DNA from: an uncultured Pelagibacteraceae bacterium
Lineage (GTDB): Bacteria > Pseudomonadota > Alphaproteobacteria > Pelagibacterales > Pelagibacteraceae
Direction of reading: 5' to 3'
Assembly: GCA_902625715.1 (NCBI GenBank)
Contig: CACOCP010000001.1
Coordinates: 1-64,000 of the forward strand
Length of the DNA stretch: 64,000 nucleotides
The notes under the pieces are model-generated. The model was not told the DNA's origin and searched no databases. It worked only from the letters and a program-made list of their open reading frames with translations. The position numbers and the translations under genes are program-made. The stretch's first letter is position 1; every line of letters begins with the position of its first letter. Shown here piece by piece: positions 47,684 through 57,630 of this stretch.

Positions 47684-48613
47684 ATGAACACCGTAAGTGA
47701 TTGTTTTGATAAGGTAAAAACTGATTGTTTTAAATTTATAAAATCTCAAGAAACATCGAAAGAAAAATTTAAAGGAAAAGAAAAGATGTTAAAATCTTTC
47801 TTAATTCCTGCTTGTTTTTGGATAACATCAAAAACTAAAAGCAAAAATCCTTTTTTTTTAGGGTTAGTGGGTGGACAAGGAACAGGTAAAACAACAACTA
47901 GTTCAATATTAGAAATAATATTAAAAAAATACTTCAAATTGAATGTCTTTAAGATCTCAATCGATGATTTTTATAAAACAAGAGAAGAAAGATTAAAACT
48001 TTCAAAAAAAATTCATCCTTTATTGATGACAAGAGGTGTGCCAGGTACCCATGATATAAATATTATGTTAGATTTTTTTAAAAGATCAAAAAGTAGAAAA
48101 TTTAAAGCTTTTAAGTTACCAAAGTTCAATAAAGCTATTGATAACAGATATAAAAAAAATCAATGGTATAGTTTAAAAAAAAGACCAGATGTAATTATAT
48201 TTGAGGGCTGGTGTGTTGGTGCAAAAGCAGAGAAAGATAGTACCTTAAAAAAAAGTATAAATTCTATGGAAAAATCAAAAGATACAAAGTTGATATGGAG
48301 AAAATATGTAAATAATGAATTGAAATCAAAATATAAAAAATTATATGACCAATTGGATTGCTTAATATATTTAAAAGCTCAAAGTTTTTCCTTGCTTCAA
48401 AAATGGAGACTAATCCAAGAAAAAAAATTATGGTTAAAGAATAAGAATAAGAAAACTAAAAATAAAATTATGACAAAAGATGATGTACTAAGTTTTATGC
48501 AAACCTATCAAAGAGTAACTCAAAATATGTTTAAATTTGCTCCGAAATATGCATCAATCATTTTTAATTTAAATAGTGATCATCAAATAAAATCTGCAAT
48601 ATACAAAAAATAA
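47684..48613 (+). CDS. Probable D-glycerate 3-kinase (GLYK family P-loop kinase)
   Basis: P-loop kinase resembling plant-type glycerate 3-kinase, which returns glycerate to 3-phosphoglycerate. The 309-residue product has Walker A VGGQGTGKTTTSSI near residue 64, ISIDDFYKTREERLKLS near 92, HPLLMTRGVPGTHDINIM near 110, FKLPKFNKAIDNR and the Walker B-like DVIIFEGWCVGAKA near 170. These motifs fit GLYK better than uridine kinase or pantothenate kinase. It starts 5 bases after the GFA run and abuts the TolC-family gene. Confidence 0.82.
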   Translation: MNTVSDCFDKVKTDCFKFIKSQETSKEKFKGKEKMLKSFLIPACFWITSKTKSKNPFFLGLVGGQGTGKTTTSSILEIILKKYFKLNVFKISIDDFYKTREERLKLSKKIHPLLMTRGVPGTHDINIMLDFFKRSKSRKFKAFKLPKFNKAIDNRYKKNQWYSLKKRPDVIIFEGWCVGAKAEKDSTLKKSINSMEKSKDTKLIWRKYVNNELKSKYKKLYDQLDCLIYLKAQSFSLLQKWRLIQEKKLWLKNKNKKTKNKIMTKDDVLSFMQTYQRVTQNMFKFAPKYASIIFNLNSDHQIKSAIYKK

Positions 48614-49906
48614 ATGAAAAAAATTTCTCTATCGTTTCTAATTTTTTTATTATTATATAATACTGCAAATGCTGTAAGTTTGTATCAAGCATTAAATGAT
48701 ACTTATAAAAATAATACCCAATTAAATGCAGAAAGAGAAAACATAAATGCTGCTGAGGAAGATATTAATATATCCCAAGCAGATTATATGCCTTCAATTT
48801 CTCTTAGCGGATCAAAAAGTTTTGAAAATACCAATGAGATAACAACTCAAAGTGGAACTGATACAAGTATTGATGACGTAAACCCCTTAAGTTCATCAAT
48901 TAAATTGGAGCAAAAATTGTTTGATCAAGGAAGAGATTTTAATCATCAAAAGAATATTGTTGGGCTTGAACTTGCAAAAGCAAGACTTATAAAAAAAGAA
49001 CAAGAAATTTTATATAGTGCAATAGATGCATTTACCGGACTTATTCTTGCAAGGGAAAAACTAAATATCAACAGACGAAATTTAAATTTGCTTATAAGAC
49101 AAGTAGAAACTGACAAAGTAAGACTGGATAGAGGACAAATTACTATTACGGATTTATCACAATCAGAATCTTCATTAGCAGGAGCTCAAGCACAATTTAC
49201 ACAATCAAAAAGCGATCTTTTAATCAGTAAACTAAACTATGAAAATATTATTGGAAATATTGATGACCCCAGTAAATTAAAAAAATCTTCAAATTCAATT
49301 GTTAAAATTCCTGAAAATTTATCAAAAGCAGTTTCACTTTCGAAAGAAAATAACCCAGATATAAAAATTGCAGAACTAGAATTAATTCAATCAGAAAAGG
49401 ATATAGAGATTTCAAAATCAGATTTGAGCCCAACAGCAAGTTTATCTTTAGAAAGATCTTATAATTATGATCTTAGCACTACTTATGACGAAAGAGAAAA
49501 GGATGTTTTAAAAGCAACTGTTAGTTGGCCGTTTTATTCAGGTGGAAAAAAACGTTCTAAAGTTAAAAAAGACTCAAATTTAAATTATAGAAAAAGATTA
49601 TTACTGGAAGACACAATTAAAACTAATGAAACAAATGTTGCAAGTGCATGGTCAAGTTTAGAGGCCTCTAAAGGATTTTTAAATTCTGTTCGAGCACAAG
49701 TAAGAGCAGCTAATATAGCATTTGAGGGAATATCTGCTGAATATGAAAGAGGCTCTAGAACAACATTAGACGTAATCCAGTCTAATTCTCTACTTCTATC
49801 TGCCCAAATATCTTTAGCTAATTCAGAGAGAAATTATCTTCTTTCTCAATATAGCCTTCTTAAAGCTGCTGGGCTTTTAAACAAAAAGTATCTAAATCTT
49901 AAATAA
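48614..49906 (+). CDS. tolC: TolC-family outer-membrane efflux protein
   Basis: Outer-membrane channel for type I secretion or efflux pumps. The 430-residue product has a signal peptide (about residues 1-20, ending ANA) and two repeated OEP halves: SLYQALNDTYKNNTQLNAERENI at the first, and SKAVSLSKENNPDIKIAELELIQSEKDIEISKSDLSPTASLSLE at the second, the usual TolC duplication. Long helices with few Cys follow. Length matches TolC (about 430-490). No inner-membrane or adaptor partner is adjacent. It starts directly after the kinase stop. Confidence 0.93.
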   Translation: MKKISLSFLIFLLLYNTANAVSLYQALNDTYKNNTQLNAERENINAAEEDINISQADYMPSISLSGSKSFENTNEITTQSGTDTSIDDVNPLSSSIKLEQKLFDQGRDFNHQKNIVGLELAKARLIKKEQEILYSAIDAFTGLILAREKLNINRRNLNLLIRQVETDKVRLDRGQITITDLSQSESSLAGAQAQFTQSKSDLLISKLNYENIIGNIDDPSKLKKSSNSIVKIPENLSKAVSLSKENNPDIKIAELELIQSEKDIEISKSDLSPTASLSLERSYNYDLSTTYDEREKDVLKATVSWPFYSGGKKRSKVKKDSNLNYRKRLLLEDTIKTNETNVASAWSSLEASKGFLNSVRAQVRAANIAFEGISAEYERGSRTTLDVIQSNSLLLSAQISLANSERNYLLSQYSLLKAAGLLNKKYLNLK

Positions 49907-49947
49907 TCAGCCTTTTTAAAGATTTATAATTTATATATTGCCAATGA

Positions 49948-49962
49948 GAACAAAATGTGTAC
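49948..49962 (+). promoter_or_regulatory. Possible degenerate LexA box upstream of recA
   Basis: GAAC, seven bases, GTAC is one mismatch from the GAAC-N7-GAAC alphaproteobacterial SOS box found intact at umuD. It lies 50 bases upstream of the recA start, between a possible -35 TTGCCA (49938-49943) and -10 TACATT (49960-49965). Weak evidence on its own; supported by recA being a usual LexA target. Confidence 0.4.
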
Positions 49963-50011
49963 ATTTGTTTTATGATTCGACTGTTAAAAAACGTAAAAAA
50001 AGAGGCAAAAA

Positions 50012-51133
50012 ATGACGAAAAATAACCTAAAAGTGGTGAAATCCACAAAAGATAAAGAATTGGAAAATAAAGAAAAAAATAAAGCATTAGACGCAGCAAT
50101 TAGCCAAATTACAGATAACTTTGGAAAAGGCTCTGTAATGAGACTTGGCGAACAAAAGGCTATGGATGTTGAGTCTATTTCAACAGGATCTTTAAGCTTA
50201 GATCTTGCGCTTGGAATTGGTGGACTTCCAAAAGGAAGAATTATTGAAATTTATGGACCAGAGTCTTCTGGAAAAACAACATTAGCATTACAAGTAGTTG
50301 CTGAAGCACAAAAAACTGGTGGTATTTGTGGATTTGTAGATGCAGAGCATGCACTAGATCCAGTTTATGCAAAGAAACTAGGTGTAAACACAGAGGAATT
50401 ATTAATTTCTCAACCTGATACTGGTGAACAAGCTTTAGAAATTACTGATACATTAATTAAATCTGGCTCAATGTCAGTTCTTGTTGTCGACTCTGTTGCT
50501 GCATTAACTCCAAGAGCAGAAATAGAAGGAGATATGGGTGATACTCACGTTGGTCTTCAAGCAAGATTAATGTCTCAAGCATTAAGAAAATTAACTGGTT
50601 CAATTTCCAGAACTAACACGATGGTTATATTTATTAACCAAATTAGAATGAAAATCGGTGTTATGTTTGGAAGCCCAGAAACTACATCAGGTGGTAATTC
50701 TTTAAAATTCTATTCATCAGTTAGAATGGATATTAGAAGAATTGGAGCTATCAAAGATAAAGATAATATCATTGGAAATACAACAAGAGTTAAAGTGGTT
50801 AAGAATAAAGTTGCACCACCTTTTAAAGTTGTTGAGTTTGATTTGATGTATGGAAAAGGAATTAGTAAAGTAGGGGAACTAATCGATCTAGGTGCCAAGG
50901 CAGATATCGTTGAAAAGTCTGGCGCCTGGTACGCTTACAAAGGTGAGAAGATTGGCCAAGGTAGAGAAAACGCTAAAGTTTACCTTGAACAAAATCCAAC
51001 AGCTGCTGCTGAAATTGAAATGGCAATTAGAGAAAAAGCTGGTGTTATTTCAAAGAAAATCGAAGGCAATCCTTTGAACGATGACAAAGTAGAAGCAGAA
51101 ACAAAAGAAGAAGTTCCTACTAAAAAAAATTAG
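50012..51133 (+). CDS. recA: Recombinase RecA
   Basis: Strand-exchange ATPase and co-protease that triggers cleavage of LexA and UmuD. The 373-residue product has the N-terminal [25 protein letters not shown] near residue 23, Walker [12 protein letters not shown] near 80, the Walker B region [12 protein letters not shown], loop L1 [22 protein letters not shown], and [31 protein letters not shown] (L2). The acidic C-terminal tail is present. A ribosome site (AGAGG) precedes the ATG, and a strong terminator follows. Confidence 0.98.
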   Translation: MTKNNLKVVKSTKDKELENKEKNKALDAAISQITDNFGKGSVMRLGEQKAMDVESISTGSLSLDLALGIGGLPKGRIIEIYGPESSGKTTLALQVVAEAQKTGGICGFVDAEHALDPVYAKKLGVNTEELLISQPDTGEQALEITDTLIKSGSMSVLVVDSVAALTPRAEIEGDMGDTHVGLQARLMSQALRKLTGSISRTNTMVIFINQIRMKIGVMFGSPETTSGGNSLKFYSSVRMDIRRIGAIKDKDNIIGNTTRVKVVKNKVAPPFKVVEFDLMYGKGISKVGELIDLGAKADIVEKSGAWYAYKGEKIGQGRENAKVYLEQNPTAAAEIEMAIREKAGVISKKIEGNPLNDDKVEAETKEEVPTKKN

Positions 51134-51153
51134 CAGAATAACTTTTAGTTATT

Positions 51154-51182
51154 AAAAAGGCGCTTGAAAGAGCGCCTTTTTT
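51154..51182 (+). terminator. Rho-independent terminator after recA
   Basis: A perfect 11-bp stem (51154-51164 with 51171-51181) encloses a 6-base loop TGAAAG and runs into a T tract. It is GC-rich at the loop end (GGCGCT/AGCGCC), unusual in this AT-rich DNA, and separates recA from alaS. Confidence 0.92.
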
Positions 51183-51231
51183 CCCTTCCAAGGTGTAGAC
51201 AACATTCAAAAATGCTGTATTTTAAAAAAAT

Positions 51232-53895
51232 ATGGCAAAAACCTTAAACGAGATCAGAACTACATTCCTAGATTATTTTGAGAAAAATGATCACAAGATA
51301 GTTGAGTCTTCAAACTTAGTACCAAACAACGATCCTACCTTGATGTTTGCAAACTCAGGAATGGTTCAGTTTAAAAATGTTTTCACAGGTTTAGAAAAAA
51401 GAGATTATCAAAGGGCAACTACCTCTCAGAAATGTGTGAGAGCAGGAGGTAAACATAATGATTTAGAAAATGTTGGTTACACGCCAAGACACCACACATT
51501 TTTCGAAATGCTTGGTAATTTTTCTTTTGGCGACTATTTTAAAGAAAGAGCAATTGAACTTGCATGGAATTTAATCACTAAAGATTTTGGATTAGATAAA
51601 GATAGACTTTACGTTACTGTTTTTCATGAAGATGACGAAGCCTTCAATTTTTGGAAGAAAATTGCGGGTTTTAGCGATGATAAAATAATAAGGATTGCAA
51701 CATCCGACAACTTTTGGTCGATGGGAGAAACGGGTCCATGTGGTCCTTGTTCAGAGATTTTTTATGATCATGGGGATCATTTATACGGTGGCCTTCCTGG
51801 AACCAAAGAAGAGGATGGGGATAGATTTATTGAAATTTGGAACTTGGTCTTTATGCAATTTGAACAAGTTTCAAAAGATAAGCGAATTAATTTACCAAAA
51901 CCATCTGTTGATACAGGAATGGGCCTAGAGAGGATAGCAGCTTTACTTCAAGGCACACATGATAATTACGAAACAGATCATTTTAAAAAATTAATAAGCT
52001 CAATATCTGAATTTACAAAAGTTAAACAAGATGAAAAAAATTTATCAAGTTTTAGAGTAATTGCTGATCACTTAAGGGCTAGCTCATTTCTTCTTGCTGA
52101 AGGAGTATTGCCATCAAATGAAGGTAGAGGATATGTTCTTAGAAGAATTATGAGAAGAGGGATGAGACACTCACATTTATTAGGATCAAAAGAGCCTGTG
52201 TTTAATAAAATTTTTGACTTATTAAAAGATGAGATGAAAGGAAACTATCCTGAATTAGAAAGATCAGAAAATTTAATTAAAGAAACTCTTAAAATGGAAG
52301 AAGAAAAGTTTTTAATTTTGCTAGATAGAGGAATTAAAATTTTAAATGACGAGATTTCGAAAATTGAAAAGGTTTTACCAGGTAAAGTAGCATTTAAATT
52401 GTATGATACATATGGATTTCCATTAGATTTGACGCAAGATATTTTAAAAAATAAATCTTTAACTGTTGACCAAAATAAATTTGATGAATTAATGAAAAAA
52501 AGTAAAGAACTTGCTAAGAAAAATTGGAAAGGTTCTGGAGATACTTCTGAAGAAGAAATATGGTTTAGTATAAAAGATAAAATTGGTCCAACCGAGTTTC
52601 TTGGATATGAGTTTAATCATTCAGAGGGCGTTGTATTATCAATCATTAAAAATAATGAAGAAGTTAAAAATATTTCTGCTGGTGAAGAGGGTATAATTAT
52701 TACAAATCAAACACCATTTTATGGAGAATCAGGTGGACAGGTAGGCGATCGTGGCACTATAGTGTCAGGAAATTCTATTTTTGAAGTTAATGATACCCAG
52801 AAAAAACTTGGTGATTTATTTGTTCATTATGGCACTTTAAAATTAGGAGATATTAAGATTACCGATGTTGTAGAAATGAAGATAGATGTTGAAAGACGGG
52901 ATAACTTGAAAGCTTATCATTCTGCAACACATCTATTACATGAGTCATTAAGAAGAACTTTGGGCAAACATGTTATGCAAAAAGGTTCTTTAGTTGCACC
53001 AGACAGATTAAGATTTGATTTTAGCCATATGAAGCCAATAAGCGAAAGTGAGTTAGAAATTATAGATAAATTAGTCAATGAATATGTGCAAAATAAAACT
53101 GAAGTAACAACAAGAATAATGACACCAAAAGCTGCTATTGAAAAAGGTGCTTTGGCTTTTTTTGGTGAAAAATATGGAGATGAAGTAAGAGTGGTGTCTA
53201 TGGGTGAGGAAAATAGCTCATATTTTTCTACTGAATTATGTGGAGGCACTCATGTAAAAAACACAGGCGATATTGGAACTTTTAAAACTATTAGCCAATC
53301 GTCAATTGCAGCAGGCGTTAGAAGAGTAGAGGCTTTAAGAGACAAACAGTTAGATGATTATTTAAAAAACAAACAAAAATTATCTGATCTAACAGCTGAA
53401 AAGGATGAGCAATCTATTAAAGAAATCTCAGAACAAATTATTAAAGCAGGAGGTAAACCAGATTTAAGTAGTAAAGATCCAAAAAGTTTAATTAAGGATC
53501 TTTCTAAACAACTTGAACTTCTTAGTGTTAAGTCAATACTGGAGGATAAAAATAAAAATATAATAAAAGATGAAAAAATACAGGGCGTAAAAATAAGATT
53601 ACAAAAGGTTGATGGATTGCCACCAAAAGATTTGAGAAAATTAGTTGATAATGGAAAAAAAGAATTAGCAGAAGGTATTGTAATTGTATTTGCTAACAAG
53701 GACGAAAAAGTAGGGTTGGCAGTTGGTATTACAGACAGTCTGATTGAAAAATATGATGCTGTAAAATTTGCAAAATTGGGTTCTGAAATAATTGGTGGAA
53801 AAGGTGGTGGGGGAAGAAAAGATTTTGCTCAAGCCGGTGGTAGCGATGCTAGTAAAATTAATGAAGCTATAGGTAAATTAAAAGAACTAATTTAG
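51232..53895 (+). CDS. alaS: Alanine--tRNA ligase
   Basis: Class II synthetase that charges and proofreads tRNA-Ala. The 887-residue product begins EIRTTFLDYFEKNDHKIVESSNLVPNNDPTLMFANSGMVQFK, with motif 2 near CVRAGGKHNDLENVG and motif 3 near DTGMGLERIA. The editing domain zinc site has HSATHLLHESLRR and CGGTHVKNTGDIG near residue 670, and a C-terminal oligomerisation domain with GGKGGGGRKDFAQAGG ends the protein. Length is typical. It shares the 4-base stop overlap TTAG with the convergent GT9-like gene. Confidence 0.97.
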   Translation: MAKTLNEIRTTFLDYFEKNDHKIVESSNLVPNNDPTLMFANSGMVQFKNVFTGLEKRDYQRATTSQKCVRAGGKHNDLENVGYTPRHHTFFEMLGNFSFGDYFKERAIELAWNLITKDFGLDKDRLYVTVFHEDDEAFNFWKKIAGFSDDKIIRIATSDNFWSMGETGPCGPCSEIFYDHGDHLYGGLPGTKEEDGDRFIEIWNLVFMQFEQVSKDKRINLPKPSVDTGMGLERIAALLQGTHDNYETDHFKKLISSISEFTKVKQDEKNLSSFRVIADHLRASSFLLAEGVLPSNEGRGYVLRRIMRRGMRHSHLLGSKEPVFNKIFDLLKDEMKGNYPELERSENLIKETLKMEEEKFLILLDRGIKILNDEISKIEKVLPGKVAFKLYDTYGFPLDLTQDILKNKSLTVDQNKFDELMKKSKELAKKNWKGSGDTSEEEIWFSIKDKIGPTEFLGYEFNHSEGVVLSIIKNNEEVKNISAGEEGIIITNQTPFYGESGGQVGDRGTIVSGNSIFEVNDTQKKLGDLFVHYGTLKLGDIKITDVVEMKIDVERRDNLKAYHSATHLLHESLRRTLGKHVMQKGSLVAPDRLRFDFSHMKPISESELEIIDKLVNEYVQNKTEVTTRIMTPKAAIEKGALAFFGEKYGDEVRVVSMGEENSSYFSTELCGGTHVKNTGDIGTFKTISQSSIAAGVRRVEALRDKQLDDYLKNKQKLSDLTAEKDEQSIKEISEQIIKAGGKPDLSSKDPKSLIKDLSKQLELLSVKSILEDKNKNIIKDEKIQGVKIRLQKVDGLPPKDLRKLVDNGKKELAEGIVIVFANKDEKVGLAVGITDSLIEKYDAVKFAKLGSEIIGGKGGGGRKDFAQAGGSDASKINEAIGKLKELI

Positions 53896-54875
53896 TTTTT
53901 TTCAATAAACTCAATTATTTTTTCACTAGATAATTTATCTATAGAAGTACTTTTTAAACTACAATCATAGATAACACTATTGTCATTCAAAGGTTGAAAT
54001 TTTTTTGATGAATTATTGTAGAAGATATAATTTTTATTATCTGAAAAAGATAGCATATGTGAAATACCATTATCAATAGTTATATTAAATTTGGTTAAGG
54101 ACCCAAGAGCTGTAACAAGCATAGGTTTCTTGAATTCTGCATTCGATTGATGTTCTGGAAAATAAGCTTTTTTTACATTTTTCTTTATTTTTGAAATTAA
54201 TTCTTGAAATTTATCCTCAATAAAAAAAGTAGGAATGAATTTATCTGAATAATAATTAGCAACCTTAATAATTTCATCATAATTTATTTCTTTAATTCTT
54301 GTTGGATGGCCTGCTGTAATTGAAAAACCAATATAATTTTCATCAGGAATTAATTTTTTTGCTTCGTTAATAAAAGTATTTGGAATAGAAATTTTATAAC
54401 TTGGTTTTGTGTTTAATTTTTTTATTTTATTAAAATAATCAATTATTCTATTTACAAAAATTTCTCTCTTTCTCATGAATGTAATAGGCTTACTCATCAA
54501 ATAGTTTAAGCATGGAGAAACATAGTATTTATGGGGTATTTTTCTATAAATTAAAGTATTTTTAAATCTTGTCTGATTATCAATTATTAAGTCAAATTCA
54601 TCAAATTCAAAATTTTTAATAACATCTTTGGATACTTTCATATGATGATCTCTAAACCCAAAATGTTCTGGAAAACTTTTAACAGTAATTAAATTATCAG
54701 GCTTATACTCTTGAAGTTTTGTATCAAACCAAAAATTTCCTAAATCAGTTGAAAAATAAAAAAGTTTTTTAGGTTTAAGGTTGTCGTTTATATAATTGAG
54801 CGTTGGTATGGAAGTGAGCGCATCACCTATACCACCGCCAGTGTTAATAAATAGAATATTATTTAATTTATCCAA
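53892..54875 (-). CDS. GT9-like (heptosyltransferase-fold) glycosyltransferase
   Basis: The 327-residue product has an N-terminal ILFINTGGGIGDALTSIPTLNYI that resembles the GxGD nucleotide-sugar loop of heptosyltransferase-type GT9 enzymes, and a late NITIDNGISHMLSF segment like the conserved DTGP.H site. The middle is diverged and Lys-rich. This suggests a soluble GT-B transferase for envelope sugars, but the sugar is not determinable. It is one base downstream of icd on the same strand. Confidence 0.65.
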   Translation of the reverse strand: MDKLNNILFINTGGGIGDALTSIPTLNYINDNLKPKKLFYFSTDLGNFWFDTKLQEYKPDNLITVKSFPEHFGFRDHHMKVSKDVIKNFEFDEFDLIIDNQTRFKNTLIYRKIPHKYYVSPCLNYLMSKPITFMRKREIFVNRIIDYFNKIKKLNTKPSYKISIPNTFINEAKKLIPDENYIGFSITAGHPTRIKEINYDEIIKVANYYSDKFIPTFFIEDKFQELISKIKKNVKKAYFPEHQSNAEFKKPMLVTALGSLTKFNITIDNGISHMLSFSDNKNYIFYNNSSKKFQPLNDNSVIYDCSLKSTSIDKLSSEKIIEFIEKN

Positions 54876-56090
54876 TTAATTTAGTTTTTTTTCTAAATTT
54901 GATTTTATTACTTCTAAAAACTGATTTGTAGTTAAGTATTTATTTGAAGGACCAATTAATATGGCTAAATCTTTAGTCATATGGCCTTCTTCTACAGCAT
55001 CAATACACACCACCTCTAAACTTTGAGCAAATTTAATAAGCTCTTCATTATTATCTAATTTTCCTCTGTGAGCTAGTCCTCTAGTCCATGCAAAAATTGA
55101 GGCAATTGGATTTGTTGAAGTTTCTTTTCCTTGCTGGTGCATTCTATAATGACGAGTGACTGTTCCGTGTGCAGCTTCTGCTTCCATAGTTTTTCCATCA
55201 GGTGCTAAAAGCACACTTGTCATAAGTCCTAGAGATCCATATCCTTGTGCAACAGTATCAGATTGAACATCGCCATCATAATTTTTACAAGCCCAAATAT
55301 ATTTACCACTCCATTTCATTGCGCAAGCAACCATGTCATCGATTAATCTATGTTCATAAATAATATGGTTTTTTTCAAACTCAGATTTAAACTCATGCTC
55401 GTAAACTTTCTGAAAAATATCTTTAAATCTTCCATCATATTTTTTTAAAATTGTATTTTTCGTTGATAAATAAACAGGCCATTTTTTAATTAATCCATAA
55501 TTGAAACAAGACCTAGCAAAATCTTCTATCGATTTATCTAAATTATACATTGAAAGTGCAATTCCTGGACCTGGAAAATTGAATACTTCATATTTTTTTT
55601 CATCACTACCATCCTCTGCTGTCCATTTGACTTCAAGCTTACCTTTGCCAGGTACTACAAAATCTGTTGCTCTATATTGATCCCCGAAAGCATGTCTTCC
55701 TATAATTAATGGATCAGTCCAAGATGGAACTAGCTTTGGAATATTTTTACAAATAATTGGTTCTCTAAAAACTGTTCCTCCAATAATATTTCTTATAGTC
55801 CCATTTGGAGATCTCCACATTTTTTTGAGACTAAATTCTTTAACTCTTGCTTCATCTGGAGTTATTGTTGCGCACTTTATTCCAACACCATTTTTTTTAA
55901 TTGCATTTGCACAATCAATAGTTATTTGATCATCCGTATCATCTCTACTTTTCATACCGAGGTCGTAATATTCAATTTCTAAATCAAGATAGGGGAGAAT
56001 TAATTTATTCTTGATAAACTCCCAGATCACTCTTGTCATTTCATCACCATCCAATTCAACAACTGGATTTTTTACCTTTATTTTACTCAT
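54876..56090 (-). CDS. icd: NADP-dependent isocitrate dehydrogenase (dimeric, type II)
   Basis: TCA-cycle enzyme converting isocitrate to 2-oxoglutarate. The 404-residue product has the eukaryote-like IDH pattern: [20 protein letters not shown] at residue 8, [10 protein letters not shown] near 42, [23 protein letters not shown] near 90, [24 protein letters not shown] near 268, and [35 protein letters not shown] near 303. The RHYR region binds the NADP phosphate. Length fits type II homodimers rather than E. coli Icd. The GT9-like gene follows directly. Confidence 0.96.
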   Translation of the reverse strand: MSKIKVKNPVVELDGDEMTRVIWEFIKNKLILPYLDLEIEYYDLGMKSRDDTDDQITIDCANAIKKNGVGIKCATITPDEARVKEFSLKKMWRSPNGTIRNIIGGTVFREPIICKNIPKLVPSWTDPLIIGRHAFGDQYRATDFVVPGKGKLEVKWTAEDGSDEKKYEVFNFPGPGIALSMYNLDKSIEDFARSCFNYGLIKKWPVYLSTKNTILKKYDGRFKDIFQKVYEHEFKSEFEKNHIIYEHRLIDDMVACAMKWSGKYIWACKNYDGDVQSDTVAQGYGSLGLMTSVLLAPDGKTMEAEAAHGTVTRHYRMHQQGKETSTNPIASIFAWTRGLAHRGKLDNNEELIKFAQSLEVVCIDAVEEGHMTKDLAILIGPSNKYLTTNQFLEVIKSNLEKKLN

Positions 56091-56170
56091 TTTTTTGATG
56101 TATCTTATTAATTGAATTTCTGCATTTTATATACATATTAATCAAAATTTATCAATTAATCGAGTTAGCT

Positions 56171-56818
56171 ATGTTTGAGAAAATATTCCCAAAAATTCAT
56201 AACGAAGGTTACAAATTTATTGTAATTTTCGTCTTTGCAACAATAGTATTGTATTTCATTCATGGATTTTTAGGTTTTGTTGGTTTAGTTTTATCTATCT
56301 GGTGTTATTATTTTTTCAGAGATCCAGAGAGAATTTCAATTGGTGATGAAGATTATCTTACAAGTCCAGCTGATGGAGTTGTTCTTCAAGTTTTTGAGAC
56401 TAATGGTCCAAAAGAACTTGGTTTAGAAGATAGAAAATTTACCAAAGTAAGCATATTTATGAATGTATTTGACTGCCATGTTAATAGAATTCCGTGTTCA
56501 GGAAAAATTACAGAAATTTTGTATAAACCTGGAAAGTTTATTAATGCGTCTTTAGATAAAGCAAGTGAAGATAACGAGAGAAATTACTACAAATTAAACA
56601 ATAAATTTGGTGAAGATATTATTGTAGTTCAAATAGCAGGTTTAGTTGCAAGAAGAATTGTAACAGAAACCTCAGTAGATCAAGATCTCAAACAGGGTGA
56701 TAGAATAGGAATGATTAGATTTGGAAGTAGAGCTGATTTATATTTTGAAAATTATAAACCTTTAGTCAAAGTCGATCAAAAAATGATAGCAGGTGAAACT
56801 TTAATAGCCAAAAGGTAG
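56171..56818 (+). CDS. psd: Phosphatidylserine decarboxylase proenzyme (short form)
   Basis: Makes phosphatidylethanolamine from phosphatidylserine through a pyruvoyl group formed by self-cleavage. The 215-residue product has one or two N-terminal membrane helices, YYFFRDPER near residue 44, SPADGVV, FMNVFDCHVNRIPCSGKI near 96, and the cleavage site IRFGSRADLYF near 180, in which Ser becomes the pyruvoyl group. This is the short Psd-A type. It is one base ahead of pssA, so the two steps to phosphatidylethanolamine are adjacent. Confidence 0.96.
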   Translation: MFEKIFPKIHNEGYKFIVIFVFATIVLYFIHGFLGFVGLVLSIWCYYFFRDPERISIGDEDYLTSPADGVVLQVFETNGPKELGLEDRKFTKVSIFMNVFDCHVNRIPCSGKITEILYKPGKFINASLDKASEDNERNYYKLNNKFGEDIIVVQIAGLVARRIVTETSVDQDLKQGDRIGMIRFGSRADLYFENYKPLVKVDQKMIAGETLIAKR

Positions 56819-56819
56819 C

Positions 56820-57620
56820 ATGGAACAATCAAAAGAAAATTTAAAGTTAGTATCGAATAAAAATTCGAGAATAATATTACCTAATATTTTAACACTATTT
56901 GGTGTTTGTATTGGTTTAAGTTCTATTAAATTTGCTTTTGATGGGAATTTTGAACTAGCAATTATTGCTGTAATTGTTGCAGGAATTATTGATGGCTTAG
57001 ATGGCAGAATTGCAAGACTGATAAAAGCTACATCAAAAGTTGGAAAAGAACTTGATAGTTTGACTGATGTAATAAGCTTTGGCGTTGCACCTGCTTTTAT
57101 AATGTATTTTTGGTCATTAGTTGAAATTGGTAGGTTAGGTTGGTTGGTTGCATTAATTTATGTTGTCTGTGTAGTATTAAGGTTAGCAAGATTTAATGTT
57201 TCATCCAGTGAAGAACCATCATGGAAAGATAATTTTTTTGTTGGTATACCATCTCCTGCAGGCGGGATTTTAGTTTTAATGCCCTTAATTTACAGTTTAA
57301 GTGAATTTCAAATATTTAATCCTAACTACCAAATTTTAGTACCATCACTATTTATTATAATTTCAATTCTATTAATTAGTAAAATTCCAACCTACTCATT
57401 AAAAAAAATTGTAGTTCCTAGGAATACTACGATTTTTCTTTTATTTTCTGTTATACTATTTTTTGGTCTCTTATTTATTTATACTTTTAATACAATTGTA
57501 ATTGCAGGAACAGTTTATTTATTACTTATCCCGGTAAGTGCGTTTCATTTCTATTCTATTTTAAAAAGTAAGAAAATTGAGGAAATTGAAGATATTGAAC
57601 ATCATGAAGATGTTTTGTAA
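56820..57620 (+). CDS. pssA: CDP-diacylglycerol--serine O-phosphatidyltransferase PssA
   Basis: Membrane enzyme joining serine to CDP-diacylglycerol. The 266-residue product has several membrane helices and the CDP-alcohol phosphotransferase motif DG-x2-AR-x8-G-x3-D-x3-D, seen as DGRIAR ... GKELDSLTD near residues 61-83. Length is typical of the alphaproteobacterial form. It follows psd by one base and precedes rlmE by 10 bases. Confidence 0.96.
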   Translation: MEQSKENLKLVSNKNSRIILPNILTLFGVCIGLSSIKFAFDGNFELAIIAVIVAGIIDGLDGRIARLIKATSKVGKELDSLTDVISFGVAPAFIMYFWSLVEIGRLGWLVALIYVVCVVLRLARFNVSSSEEPSWKDNFFVGIPSPAGGILVLMPLIYSLSEFQIFNPNYQILVPSLFIIISILLISKIPTYSLKKIVVPRNTTIFLLFSVILFFGLLFIYTFNTIVIAGTVYLLLIPVSAFHFYSILKSKKIEEIEDIEHHEDVL

Positions 57621-57630
57621 TAAAAATTAA

